DNA from: Blastococcus fimeti
GTDB lineage: Bacteria > Actinomycetota > Actinomycetes > Mycobacteriales > Geodermatophilaceae
Direction of reading: 5' to 3'
Assembly: GCA_900102115.1 (NCBI GenBank)
Contig: FNAW01000005.1
Span: 124,001-188,000, forward strand
DNA length: 64,000 bases
In this document: in pieces, positions 34,025 to 42,599 of the stretch
Position numbering within the stretch: position 1 is the stretch's first letter
How the letters are laid out: every line of letters begins with the position of its first letter
Program-made: the position numbers and the translations under genes
Notes under the pieces: generated by a model
The model's database searches: none
Seen by the model: the letters and a program-made list of their open reading frames with translations, nothing else
What the model was told of the DNA's origin: nothing

Positions 34025-34835
34025 CGGGGTCCTCCTCGTCGGAGTAGAGCTCCAGCAGCCTGGCGGTGTCGAGCTCACCGGGGCGGCCGGAGAGGATCAC
34101 CCGGCCGTCACGCAGGCCCACGACGCGATCGCTGTGGACCAGTGCGAGGTCGACCACGTGCAGGCTGACCAGCACCGGGATGCCGTCACCGACGGCGATG
34201 TCGCGCAGCAGGCCCAGCACCGAGTCGGCCAGTCGCGGATCCAGCGAGGCGACCGGCTCGTCGGCCAGGAGCACCCGCGGCTGCTGCATCAGCGCCCGGG
34301 CGATCGCGACGCGCTGCTGCTGGCCGCCGCTCAGGGAACGTGCCGGATCCTGCGCCTTGTGGGCGATGCCCACCCGGTCGAGCAGCTCGAGGGCCCGCCG
34401 CCGCTCCTTCGCGGGGAAGTGCCCCAGGGCGGAGACCGGTCCCGTCCGGTGCAGGCACCCCGCGAGCACGTTGGTGAGCACCGAGAGCCGCGGGATCAGG
34501 TTGAACTGCTGGAAGACCTGCCCGACGCCGGCCCGTACCGCACGCAGCTCGCGCCCGCGGAGCCCGCGGAGCTCGTGCCCGTCCACGACCGCCGAGCCCC
34601 CCGTGATGGGAGCGAACCCGGTGAGGCTCTTCATCAGCGTCGACTTGCCCGATCCGGACGCGCCGAGGAGCGCGACCATCTCACCGCCGAACAGGTCGAG
34701 GTCCACCCCCGTCAGCACGGCGTTCTCCCCGTAGGCGACGGAGAGGTCCCGCACGGCGACCACGGCCGGCTCCGGTACGGATTGCCGGGCCGTGGCCGGC
34801 AGTTCCCGGTGCGCCGGTGCGCCCAGCACGGTCAC
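34008..34835 (-). CDS. phnC: PhnC-type ABC importer ATPase
   Basis: 275 residues. Walker A is GASGSGKST (Lys64), the Q-loop is in VFQQFNLIPRLSVLTNVLAG (a PhnC hallmark), the signature is [15 protein letters not shown], Walker B is VLLADEPVASLDP and the H-loop is in SLHVVDLA. It energises import through PhnE. The N-terminus has a non-conserved extension of about 20 residues. The GTG at 34835 overlaps the phnD stop, so phnD, phnC and phnE are a coupled unit. Confidence 0.92.
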   Translation of the reverse strand: MTVLGAPAHRELPATARQSVPEPAVVAVRDLSVAYGENAVLTGVDLDLFGGEMVALLGASGSGKSTLMKSLTGFAPITGGSAVVDGHELRGLRGRELRAVRAGVGQVFQQFNLIPRLSVLTNVLAGCLHRTGPVSALGHFPAKERRRALELLDRVGIAHKAQDPARSLSGGQQQRVAIARALMQQPRVLLADEPVASLDPRLADSVLGLLRDIAVGDGIPVLVSLHVVDLALVHSDRVVGLRDGRVILSGRPGELDTARLLELYSDEEDPDVDDL

Positions 34836-35740
34836 TTCAGGTCCGAGATGTCCGCGCCGGCGAGCTTCGCGACGTCGACGATGGGGCTGAAGATGTCGTT
34901 GTCCGGAGCGACCATCGGAGCGCCGTCCATGCCCTGCATGAGGACGCCGAGACGGTCGGCGTTCTTGGCCGAGAAGACCTCCGGGATCGCCTTCTCGAGC
35001 AGCGCCCGGGTGTCGGCGTCGAGCTCCTGGCTGCCCAGCACGCTCATCGAGACGGCCATCCCGTCGCTCTCCCCGACGGTGCGGAAGTCGCCCTCGGCGA
35101 AGATGCCCCACTCGATGGAGAGCGGCGGGAGCATCGTGGACGTGCACGCAGCTGCGACGTCGCCGTTCTTGAGCGCGAGCATCGCGCCGTCGTGCCCTCC
35201 GGCGAAGACGATCTCGTAGTCCTCGTCCTTGGTCAGGCCGGCGGCGTCGAGCATCTGGACGGGCATGAAGTAGCCGCTGCTGGAGGCCTGGTCGGCCATC
35301 GCGAGCTTCTCGCCCTCGAAGTCGGCCACGTCCCGGTAGGGGGAGTCGGCGAGGACCATGCACGTGGACACCGGCTCGCCGTTGCCCGGCCAGGCGACCA
35401 GTGCGTCGACCTCGCCGGTGTTGACCGCGAGCGCGGACGGGAAGCCGCTCATGATGCCGATGTCGACGTGATCGGTGCGGATCGCCTCGACGACGCTGAG
35501 GTAGTCGGGCACGTCGATGACCTCGACCTTCCGGCCGGTCTCCTCCTCGAGCAGCTCGGCGAAGGCCACGACGGGGTTCTCGACGGTCGGGTCGTCGCTG
35601 AGCGGAGTCGTGGCGAAGGTGATCGTGTCGTCGGACTCGTCCTGCTCGCCGGCGGACGAGGAGGAGCAGCCGGCCGCAGCGGTGGCGGCGAGGGCGAGGC
35701 CCATCGCGAGGACCGCGGGGCGACGGAGGGGGGAGCGCAT
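34832..35740 (-). CDS. phnD: PhnD-type substrate-binding lipoprotein
   Basis: 302 residues. The signal peptide ends in lipobox AAAGC with Cys25, so the protein is anchored outside the membrane. The PhnD/SsuA-like fold is shown by ITFATTPLSDDPTVENP, VPDYLSVVEAIRTDHVDIGIMSGFP and GGHDGAMLALKNGDVAAACTS. Related proteins bind phosphonates, phosphite or phosphate esters; the ligand is not evident. The operon order is phnD-phnC-phnE. The neighbouring phosphatase and absence of C-P lyase or phosphonatase genes in the window argue for an organophosphate rather than a C-P compound (inference). Confidence 0.9.
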   Translation of the reverse strand: MRSPLRRPAVLAMGLALAATAAAGCSSSSAGEQDESDDTITFATTPLSDDPTVENPVVAFAELLEEETGRKVEVIDVPDYLSVVEAIRTDHVDIGIMSGFPSALAVNTGEVDALVAWPGNGEPVSTCMVLADSPYRDVADFEGEKLAMADQASSSGYFMPVQMLDAAGLTKDEDYEIVFAGGHDGAMLALKNGDVAAACTSTMLPPLSIEWGIFAEGDFRTVGESDGMAVSMSVLGSQELDADTRALLEKAIPEVFSAKNADRLGVLMQGMDGAPMVAPDNDIFSPIVDVAKLAGADISDLK

Positions 35741-35829
35741 CGGTACGTCCACTTTCTGCCGTGGTGGGGGACGACAGGAGTGAAGAGCAGCCCGGTGACC
35801 GGCAATTACGAGATCGCCGGACCCGTAAC

Positions 35830-35863
35830 GGAAGCGCGGGTGAACAGTCGGGGCGGCGCTTCC
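35830..35863. promoter_or_regulatory. inverted repeat in the phnD/NSS divergent region
   Basis: GGAAGCGC at 35830-35837 and GCGCTTCC at 35856-35863, 18 bases apart, lie in the 221-base region between the phnD and symporter starts. They could be a split operator or a leader hairpin of the symporter mRNA. Confidence 0.4.
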
Positions 35864-35961
35864 GCCAGCCGAGCGGCCGGAGTCCTGCCATCCTGTTCCC
35901 GGCGGCGCGGGAGCGCCCGGTGCTCGATGTGCGTGGACGACCGGTGGATCCAGGAGGCCGC

Positions 35962-37548
35962 ATGAGCGGGACGGCGGAGCCGGCGACAGGACAGGCCGGG
36001 AACGAGAGCCGCCGTGGCTCGTTCAGCTCCAGACGGGTCTTCATCATGGCCGCCATCGGCTCGGCGGTCGGGCTGGGCAACATCTGGCGGTTCCCGTACG
36101 TCGCCTACGAGAACGGCGGGGGTGCCTTCGTGGTGCCCTACCTGCTCGCGCTGCTCTGCGCCGGTCTGCCGCTGCTCCTGCTGGACTACGCGCTCGGCCA
36201 CCGCTACCGCGGATCCGCGCCGCTGTCCTTCGCCCGGTTGCGCCGCGGCGCGGAGGGGCTGGGCTGGTGGCAGGTGGCCATCTGCTGCGTCATCGCCGTC
36301 TACTACGCGGCGGTCCTGGCCTGGGCGGTGCGCTACACCTTCTTCTCCCTCGACCAGGCCTGGGGCGACGACCCCGAGGCCTTCTTCTTCGGGGACTTCC
36401 TCCAGGCCGGCGACGTCGAGGTCACCGCCGACGTGGTGCCCGGCGTGCTCGTACCCCTCCTGATCGTCTGGGGCGCGGTCCTGCTGGTCATGGCCCTGGG
36501 CGTGCAGCGGGGGATCGGCGTCACCTCGCTGGTGTTCATCCCGGTGCTCGTCCTGAGCTTCGTCGTGCTCGTCGTCCGGGCGCTGTTCCTCCCGGGCGCC
36601 GCGGCCGGCCTCGACGCCCTGTTCACGCCGGATTGGGGGGCGCTCGGCTCCGCGTCGGTCTGGGCCGCCGCCGTCGGCCAGATCTTCTTCTCGCTGTCCG
36701 TGGGCTTCGGGATCATGATCACCTACGCCTCGTACGTGAACCGCCGCGAGGACATGGTGGGTTCGGGCTTCGTCGTCGGCTTCTCCAACTCCAGCTTCGA
36801 GCTGCTCGCCGGCATCGGCGTGTTCGCCGCGCTCGGGTTCATGGCCCAGGCCCAGGACGTCGCGGTCGGCGAGGTCGCCACCGACGGGATCGGCCTGGCC
36901 TTCATCGCCTTTCCGACGATCATCAGCGAGGCCCCCGGGGGCGCCCTCATCGGCGTCCTCTTCTTCGGGTCGCTGGTCATCGCCGGCATCACCTCGCTGA
37001 TCAGCGTGATCGAGGTCGTCATCTCCGCGGTCCGCGACAAGCTGGACACCGCGCGGCTGACCGCGACCCTCGCCGTCGTCGTCCCCATCGCGCTGGTGAG
37101 CCTGGTGCTGTTCAGCACGACCAGCGGCATCTACGTCCTCGACGTCGTCGACCACTTCGTCAACCAGTACGGCATCGTCGTCGTCGCCCTGGTGGCCATG
37201 CTGGTCGTCGCCTGGGCGCTGCGGGCGCTGCCCGGCCTCGGCGAGCACCTCAACGTGCACGGCCGGCCCCGGGTCGGTCCCACCTGGCGGGTGCTGACCA
37301 GCGTCATCGCGCCGCTGGGGCTGGTCATCGTGCTGGTGCTCGCATTGAAGGACGACCTCGAGGCGCCCTACGAGGACTACCCGACCTGGCTGCTGCTGAC
37401 GTTCGGCTGGCTGATGGTCGTGGCGCTGCCGCTCGTCGGGTTCCTGCTGGCCCGGTTGCCCTGGCGGGCCGGAACCCATCTCGACGGGGCGCCACCCGGC
37501 TCCGACCCCACCGCGCCGCTGCCCGCCACCGAGGGAGGTCCCCGTTGA
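35962..37548 (+). CDS. metP: sodium-dependent NSS-family amino-acid symporter (MetP type)
   Basis: 528 residues with about 12 hydrophobic segments. The start has the hallmark of the LeuT/NSS family, GSAVGLGNIWRFPY, followed by ENGGGAFVVPY. Later segments include SFSVGFGIMITYASYVNRREDMVG-like sodium/substrate residues in TM6-7 and ASVISVIEV-type TM8 residues. AGGAGG stands five bases before the ATG. Directly downstream, and overlapping by the stop, is a MetS-type small subunit, the pairing known from the methionine/alanine importer MetPS of corynebacteria. Substrate is therefore probably methionine or alanine, by analogy. Confidence 0.9.
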   Translation: MSGTAEPATGQAGNESRRGSFSSRRVFIMAAIGSAVGLGNIWRFPYVAYENGGGAFVVPYLLALLCAGLPLLLLDYALGHRYRGSAPLSFARLRRGAEGLGWWQVAICCVIAVYYAAVLAWAVRYTFFSLDQAWGDDPEAFFFGDFLQAGDVEVTADVVPGVLVPLLIVWGAVLLVMALGVQRGIGVTSLVFIPVLVLSFVVLVVRALFLPGAAAGLDALFTPDWGALGSASVWAAAVGQIFFSLSVGFGIMITYASYVNRREDMVGSGFVVGFSNSSFELLAGIGVFAALGFMAQAQDVAVGEVATDGIGLAFIAFPTIISEAPGGALIGVLFFGSLVIAGITSLISVIEVVISAVRDKLDTARLTATLAVVVPIALVSLVLFSTTSGIYVLDVVDHFVNQYGIVVVALVAMLVVAWALRALPGLGEHLNVHGRPRVGPTWRVLTSVIAPLGLVIVLVLALKDDLEAPYEDYPTWLLLTFGWLMVVALPLVGFLLARLPWRAGTHLDGAPPGSDPTAPLPATEGGPR

Positions 37549-37679
37549 GCACGTCGGCGATCGTGATGATGCTGCTGGCGATCGTGGTGTTGTGGGGTGG
37601 CCTGGGCCTGGCCATCGCAAGCCTGGTCCACCACGGCGCCGTCGAGGACCGTGCCGAGGAACCGCGCCGGGACCTCTGA
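37545..37679 (+). CDS. metS: MetS-type small subunit of the NSS symporter
   Basis: 44 residues beginning at a TTG: one hydrophobic helix (STSAIVMMLLAIVVLWGGLG) followed by a charged, Arg/Glu-rich tail. The TTG overlaps the stop of the symporter gene (TTGA) and GGGAGG lies six bases upstream, so translation is coupled. Small single-span proteins with an AIVMM...VVLWGGL core are the recognised partners of MetP-type NSS transporters. Without reading the context such a gene is easily missed. Confidence 0.82.
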   Translation: MSTSAIVMMLLAIVVLWGGLGLAIASLVHHGAVEDRAEEPRRDL

Positions 37680-37719
37680 CTCGGGGAATGACGCCCGTCA
37701 CTCCCGGCTTGCCAGCGGT

Positions 37720-38385
37720 ATGACGACTCTCGGACTCATCGGCAGCGGACTCATCGGCAGCGGCATCGCCCGGCTGGCGGTCGCCGCCGGCTACGACGTG
37801 GTGCTCAGCAACAGCCGCGGCCCCGACTCTCTCGCCGACCTGGTCGCCGAGCTCGGTCCGAAGGCGCGGGCCGCGACCCCCGCCGAGGCGGCGGAGGCGG
37901 GTGACCTCGTCGTCGTCACGGTGCCGCTGAAGGCCTACCGCGAGGTGCCGGTCGAGCCGCTGCGCGGCAAGGTCGTCATCGACACGAACAACTACTACCC
38001 GCAGCGCGACGGCCAGATCCCGGAGCTCGACGACGAGTCGACGACGGTCAGCGAGCTGCTGCAGGCGCACCTGCCCGCGTCGCACGTGGTCAAGTGCTTC
38101 AACAACGTGCCCGCTTCGGGCATGGTCTCGCTGGCCAAGCCCGCGGGCGACGCCGACCGGTCGGTGCTGGCGATCGCCGGTGACGACCCGGATGCCAAGA
38201 AGACGGTGACCGAGTTCCTCGACGCGATCGGCTACGACGCCTACGACGTCGGCCCTCTCGCCGAGGGCTGGCGCTACCAGCGCGACACCAAGGCCTACGG
38301 CGTGTTCTCCCAGCCGGGGCGTCCGGTCAAGGAGGACTGGCTGCGCAGGGGCCTCGAGGCAGCCGTCCGCTACCGCGACATGTGA
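37720..38385 (+). CDS. NADPH-dependent F420 reductase-like oxidoreductase
   Basis: 221 residues. A Rossmann fold opens with LGLIGSGLIGSGIARLAVAAGYDVVLSNSRGP, the NADP-binding turn with the SNSR specificity loop of F420H2:NADP oxidoreductase-like proteins. DTNNYYPQRDGQIPELD and VKCFNNVPASGM are conserved elements of the actinobacterial branch. It probably moves hydride between NADP and coenzyme F420 or another cofactor. No ribosome site is clear before the ATG. It is convergent with an LLM-class flavoenzyme, whose last codons overlap it by 16 bases. A general NADP oxidoreductase role cannot be excluded. Confidence 0.78.
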   Translation: MTTLGLIGSGLIGSGIARLAVAAGYDVVLSNSRGPDSLADLVAELGPKARAATPAEAAEAGDLVVVTVPLKAYREVPVEPLRGKVVIDTNNYYPQRDGQIPELDDESTTVSELLQAHLPASHVVKCFNNVPASGMVSLAKPAGDADRSVLAIAGDDPDAKKTVTEFLDAIGYDAYDVGPLAEGWRYQRDTKAYGVFSQPGRPVKEDWLRRGLEAAVRYRDM

Positions 38386-39143
38386 GCCGACGCGGGCGCC
38401 GGTGCGGCCGCCGGCTCGCGCAGCTCGTCGAGCCAGCCGGTGAGCAGCACCCAGGTCGCACCGGCATCCGCGTACAGCGCCGGGTCGGTGCCCGCGGGCG
38501 CGGCCACGACGACGTCGGCCGGGGCATCCGGGCGCGCGGCCACCTCGGCCACCGCCTCGGGCGGGAGCACGTCCATGCCGCCGTCGGCGGTCATCGCGCC
38601 GAGCAGGACGCCGTCCCAGCGCGCGGCGCGGCCCAGCGTGCGTTCGTTGCGCGTCATCGCCGACACCCAGACCGGGATCCGCGGCTGTTGCAGCGGCGGC
38701 GGCAGGAACTGCACACCGTCGAACGAGTAGTGCTCGCCGGAGTGGCTGAACGGCTCGCCCGACCACAGCCCGGCCACGACCGCCAGCCCCTCGTCGAGCA
38801 TGCCGGCGAGGAGGCGGCGATCCGCACTCCGGCCGAGCGCCGAGTACTCCGACGGGGGTTCGCCGAGCCCGACACCGAGCACCATCCGGCCGCCGGACAA
38901 CCGGTCCAGGGTCACCGCCTGGCGGGCGACCTCCTGCGGCTGGTGGCGCGGCAGCGCCGTCACCGTGGTGCCCAGCCGGCTCCGCTCGGTGCGGGCCGCC
39001 AGCGCGCCGAGCACCACCCAGGCATCCGACATCGGCACGGCGAGGTCCGGCGTCCCGACGACGTGGTGCCAGAGGAAGACGCCGTCCCAGCCGTTCGACT
39101 CCGCGGCGACGCCGAGCTCGAGCAACGGAGCAGGCTCGTCCAT
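38370..39143 (-). CDS. LLM-class (luciferase-like) flavin/F420-dependent oxidoreductase
   Basis: 257 residues from ATG 39143, of the bacterial-luciferase fold: AAESNGWDGVFLWHHV, ALAARTERSRLGTTVTALPRHQP and LDRLSGGRMVLGVGLGEP are typical. The fold's first strand (LVALPALPDGQEPF) lies upstream of this ATG in the same frame, beginning at a CTG at 39185, where no ATG/GTG/TTG is available; the annotated ATG would delete part of strand 1. The true start may be a CTG overlapping the DUF2207 stop, or the strand is dispensable. The C-terminus overlaps the convergent F420-reductase-like gene. Confidence 0.78.
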   Translation of the reverse strand: MDEPAPLLELGVAAESNGWDGVFLWHHVVGTPDLAVPMSDAWVVLGALAARTERSRLGTTVTALPRHQPQEVARQAVTLDRLSGGRMVLGVGLGEPPSEYSALGRSADRRLLAGMLDEGLAVVAGLWSGEPFSHSGEHYSFDGVQFLPPPLQQPRIPVWVSAMTRNERTLGRAARWDGVLLGAMTADGGMDVLPPEAVAEVAARPDAPADVVVAAPAGTDPALYADAGATWVLLTGWLDELREPAAAPAPASAHMSR

Positions 39144-39178
39144 GAACGGTTCCTGGCCATCCGGAAGCGCAGGCAGGG

Positions 39179-40942
39179 CTACCAGGAACCCCCGCCGCCA
39201 CCGCCGGCGCCGCCACCCACGCTGCCGCTGCTCCCGCCGCCGGACGACGACGAGGACGACGGCGCGGTGCTGGCGCTGGAGCAGCTGGTGACGAAGACCG
39301 GCCCGTAGGTCGCGTACTGCCAGTGCCGGTCGTCGTAGGAATCGCGGCGGCCACGGTCGGGGGTCTTCACCGACTTCGCCAGCGTCGACCACCGCTCGGC
39401 CTCGCCCAGCGCGAGCGCCCAGGCGGTGTAGTCGCCGAGCGTGCCCTCGGCGAGGGCGTCGTCGATCGCGGTCGGCGCGCACTCGGCCAGGTACCGGCGC
39501 AGCGACTCCACCCGCAGCCAGGTCGAGGAGCCCTGGGGGGTGAGCACCCGCAGCTCCCAGGCTCGCAGCGCTGCGGACACCCCGCCGCCGGCGACGGCGC
39601 CACCGAGGGCCGCCAGCGCCAGGGGCAGGGCGCTCTGCCGGGTGGACAGCCACGCGGCCAGGCCGACGACGGCGAGCCCGGTCACGGCCGCGAGCACGCC
39701 GAGCCAGCGCACCCGCCGGGTCCGCAGCTCGGCGGCGTCGTCCCACAGCCCCGAGCCCTGCTGCCAGGTCGACAGCTCGGTCCCGACGGCGGTCCACGCC
39801 GCCGCGAAGGACTCGTCGTAGCCGCCCAGCTGCAGCTGTGTCCGGCCGGCGAAGGCTCGGTCGAGCAGCCGGGCCTCGGCGGGCTCACCGTCCTGCAGCC
39901 GCACCAGGGTCATCGCCGTGCCGCCGTCCGGTGCCGGCTCCAGGTCGACGACGCCGCGGACGGCGAGGTCGACCAGCCAGGCCGTCTTGTGCCGCTCGGC
40001 CACCGAGCCGGCGAGCAGCACGCCGCCCTGCGCCGGCGAGATGTCGCGGGGGATCGACGCCGACGGCATGGCGACACCGCCCAGCTGCTCGAAGTCGATC
40101 CGCGCCTCGCCGCCGGAGGAGACGACGACGGTCGGCAGCCCGGTGCTCGGCACGTGCTCGCGCCCGGCCCGCCGGACGATCAGGGAGACCAGCGCGCCGA
40201 CGACCAGCGCCAGCAGTCCGGCGATCGCGGCCGGGACCAGCGGGTCGATGCCCGGTTCCGCGGGCGCGGCGGTCGGTGCGGAGGGCGCGTCGGGCGCGGT
40301 GTCGAGGGCGCGTCCCTCGGTCGCGTAGACGGTCACGCCCTGGCCGGCCTCCAGGGCCTCGACGCGGGCCACCAGGTGGCCGGGCGCCGTCTGGCGCAGC
40401 GCGCAGCCGTTGGTCGCGCCGCGGTCCCCGGCGGAGCAGGTGTCGGCGTCGAGCTCCACCGCGCCGACCACGTGTACCTCCACGTCGTCGATCGGCACCT
40501 CCCAGCCGGTGCCGACGGCGTCCCACGCCAGCTGACCGCCGCGCGTCACGCCGTCCAGGGTGTAGCTCAGCTCGTAGCGGTGCTGCCCGGTGACCGTGAC
40601 GTCGGGGTCGCCGATGCGCAGCCGCCCTCCGGTGACGACGACGTCGTCCGGGGCGTCGGGCGACGAGACCTCGACGGGGTCGTCGGCGCGCAGCCCCGGG
40701 ACGTCGCGGTAGATGCCACGCTTGTCCTCGACGCCGAAGTCGTAGTCGATGACCTCGACGATCCGCGCGCTGCCGTCCTCGGCGATCGTCGCGCTCACCC
40801 AGAGGCGGGCGATCCGCTCGCCGCCGGCGAGCGCCGCCACCGCGAAGGCCACCACGGCGACGACGACGGCGGCCAGTCCGATCAGCCAGGCGTCGATGCG
40901 GCGGCGCCGGCGGGCGGCCATGGAGCGGGCGGGCTGCGGCAC
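39179..40942 (-). CDS. DUF2207-domain membrane protein
   Basis: 587 residues. A signal-anchor (about residues 13-35) precedes an extracellular DUF2207 beta-domain (DFGVEDKRGIYRDVPGL is the family's key stretch). It is followed by a transmembrane helix, a cytoplasmic winged-helix-like region (VDLAVRGVVDLE), two more helices and a tail ending in a Ser/Gly run and GGGGGGSW, typical of such proteins. The GTG at 40942 has GGAGG six bases upstream; an ATG seven codons later is the alternative. The family function is unknown. Divergent from the HSL-type hydrolase. Its stop is just before the LLM gene. Confidence 0.85.
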   Translation of the reverse strand: MPQPARSMAARRRRRIDAWLIGLAAVVVAVVAFAVAALAGGERIARLWVSATIAEDGSARIVEVIDYDFGVEDKRGIYRDVPGLRADDPVEVSSPDAPDDVVVTGGRLRIGDPDVTVTGQHRYELSYTLDGVTRGGQLAWDAVGTGWEVPIDDVEVHVVGAVELDADTCSAGDRGATNGCALRQTAPGHLVARVEALEAGQGVTVYATEGRALDTAPDAPSAPTAAPAEPGIDPLVPAAIAGLLALVVGALVSLIVRRAGREHVPSTGLPTVVVSSGGEARIDFEQLGGVAMPSASIPRDISPAQGGVLLAGSVAERHKTAWLVDLAVRGVVDLEPAPDGGTAMTLVRLQDGEPAEARLLDRAFAGRTQLQLGGYDESFAAAWTAVGTELSTWQQGSGLWDDAAELRTRRVRWLGVLAAVTGLAVVGLAAWLSTRQSALPLALAALGGAVAGGGVSAALRAWELRVLTPQGSSTWLRVESLRRYLAECAPTAIDDALAEGTLGDYTAWALALGEAERWSTLAKSVKTPDRGRRDSYDDRHWQYATYGPVFVTSCSSASTAPSSSSSSGGGSSGSVGGGAGGGGGGSW

Positions 40943-41062
40943 GGGTTCCTCCAGGTCAGGCGCGAACCGGCGACCTGCTCCGGTCGGCCGCGCCACCCTA
41001 GCGGTGCAGCGCATAGGGTGCGCCGCGCACGCACGTCGAGCCCGCGAGAGGATCCCGACCCC

Positions 41063-41947
41063 ATGGCCAGCCTGCAGATGCGCGCGATCTCGGTGGTCCT
41101 CCGCCTCACCCGCAAGCCGCGGACGGCGACCGTGGAGCGGGCGCAGCGGCGCATCGCCGGGCCCAAGGGGTCGGCGGCGCCGCCGAAGGCACTGACGCAG
41201 CGGCACGACGTCCGCACCCGCCCGGTGCAGGGCTTCCCCTGCACCACCGTGACGCCGCGCGACGGCGGCACCGGCCGAGCGGTCGTCTACCTGCACGGCG
41301 GCTCGTACACCGGTGAGATCGCTCCGCAGCACTGGGCGCTGATCTCGAAGCTGGCCGACGCCGGCGTGCGGGTGGAGGTGCCGCTCTACGGCCTCGCGCC
41401 CCAGCACACCTACCGCGAGGCCTATCCCTTCGTCACCGAGGTGTACCGCGACCTGCTGGCCGAGGTCGAGGCGTCCGCGGTCACCGTGGCCGGGGACTCC
41501 GCCGGCGGGGGACTGGCCCTCGGGTTCGCCCAGACGCTGGCCGCCGCCGGGCTGCCGCAGCCGCGCAAGCTGGTGCTGCTCTCCCCGTGGCTGGACCTGA
41601 CGCTGAGCCACCCCGACCTGCCCGCGTTCGAGCCCCGCGACCCGTGGCTGAACATCGACGGCACCGTCGAGGCGGGCAAGGTGTGGGCCGGCGGGGACGA
41701 CCCCACCCAGCCGCGGCTCAGCCCGATCAACGGGCCGCTCGACGGGCTGGCGGCGATGGACGTCTACGTCGGCACCCACGAGCTCTGCCTGCCCGACGTG
41801 CTGCTGCTGCAGCAGCGCGCGGCCGCGGCCGGCGCCGCTCTGGAGGTCACGGTGTGCCCGGGGGCCGTCCACGTCTACCCGCTGGTCCCCGCGCCCGAAG
41901 GGCGCGCGGCCGCCCGGCGCATCGTCGAGGAGATCGCCCGCGGCTGA
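41063..41947 (+). CDS. alpha/beta-hydrolase of the hormone-sensitive-lipase family
   Basis: 294 residues. The oxyanion HGG is at 78-80 (YLHGGSY), the nucleophile elbow GDSAGG holds Ser146, Asp lies in MDVYVGTHELCLPD and His in GAVHVYPL, so the catalytic triad is complete. An N-terminal cap of about 60 residues covers the active site. Family members hydrolyse short-chain esters or acetylated small molecules. No signal peptide is visible, so it is cytoplasmic or membrane-associated. The substrate is unknown. It is divergent from the DUF2207 gene and ends 19 bases before the convergent cysteine hydrolase. Confidence 0.9.
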   Translation: MASLQMRAISVVLRLTRKPRTATVERAQRRIAGPKGSAAPPKALTQRHDVRTRPVQGFPCTTVTPRDGGTGRAVVYLHGGSYTGEIAPQHWALISKLADAGVRVEVPLYGLAPQHTYREAYPFVTEVYRDLLAEVEASAVTVAGDSAGGGLALGFAQTLAAAGLPQPRKLVLLSPWLDLTLSHPDLPAFEPRDPWLNIDGTVEAGKVWAGGDDPTQPRLSPINGPLDGLAAMDVYVGTHELCLPDVLLLQQRAAAAGAALEVTVCPGAVHVYPLVPAPEGRAAARRIVEEIARG

Positions 41948-41966
41948 GCGGTCAGGGACGGCCGGC

Positions 41967-42527
41967 TCAGGTCGTCGCGAAGATCAGCTCGGCGGCGGTG
42001 GTCACCGCGGCCGTGCGACCGGGCGCGGCCGTGTAGCTCCAGTAGGTGTTCGTGTAGGCGATCGCCTCCTCGGGACCGATCGGCATGCCGAACCGGCGGA
42101 GGTCCTCGGTCGTGTGCGCGTCGCCGACCAGCGTCGTGTCGTAGCCGCGCGCCAGCGCTCCGTGCAGCGTCGACCGGATGCACGCGTCGGTCTGGGCGCC
42201 GGTGACCACGAGCCGGCCCACCCCCTGCTCGGCCAGCCGCTGCTCGAGGTCGGTGGCCTCGAACGAGTCGCCGAAGTGCTTGTGCACCACCGGCTCGCCG
42301 TCCCCGGGCGCCAGCTCCGGGACGATCTCCCAACCCGGGGAGCCCTCGGCCAGGGCGTCGTCGGAGTGCTGGACCCAGACCACCGGCACCTCCTCCGCCC
42401 GGGCGCGCTCGACGAGATCACCGATGGTGGCGACGACGCGGTCGCGGTCGAACGCGTCGCCGACGACCCCGTTCTGGACGTCGATCACGAGCAGGGCGGT
42501 GCGCGGGCGGTTCTCCAGTGCGGTCAC
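41967..42527 (-). CDS. cysteine hydrolase, isochorismatase-like family
   Basis: 186 residues with the triad Asp16 (LLVIDVQNG), Lys83 (VVHKHFGDSF) and Cys116 (TDACIRSTLHGA). This Asp-Lys-Cys set belongs to nicotinamidase/isochorismatase-like hydrolases. The conserved cis-peptide before the cysteine (GAQTDAC) is present. The substrate is an amide or vinyl ether that cannot be identified. GTG start with GGAGG before it. It is followed on the same strand by an amidase gene, 72 bases away, so the two may share a catabolic task. Confidence 0.9.
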   Translation of the reverse strand: MTALENRPRTALLVIDVQNGVVGDAFDRDRVVATIGDLVERARAEEVPVVWVQHSDDALAEGSPGWEIVPELAPGDGEPVVHKHFGDSFEATDLEQRLAEQGVGRLVVTGAQTDACIRSTLHGALARGYDTTLVGDAHTTEDLRRFGMPIGPEEAIAYTNTYWSYTAAPGRTAAVTTAAELIFATT

Positions 42528-42599
42528 GGGACGCCTCCACGGGTTCCGGTATGTCCTTCGGCCACCGTAGGACCGGGCACCGACAGTCCGGGTGCTCCG

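Noticed and set aside
35806..39354. A 1182-codon open frame on the minus strand across the symporter and F420-reductase genes
   Set aside because: Low-complexity His/Asp/Gln content, no domain, and it lies fully opposite recognised genes.
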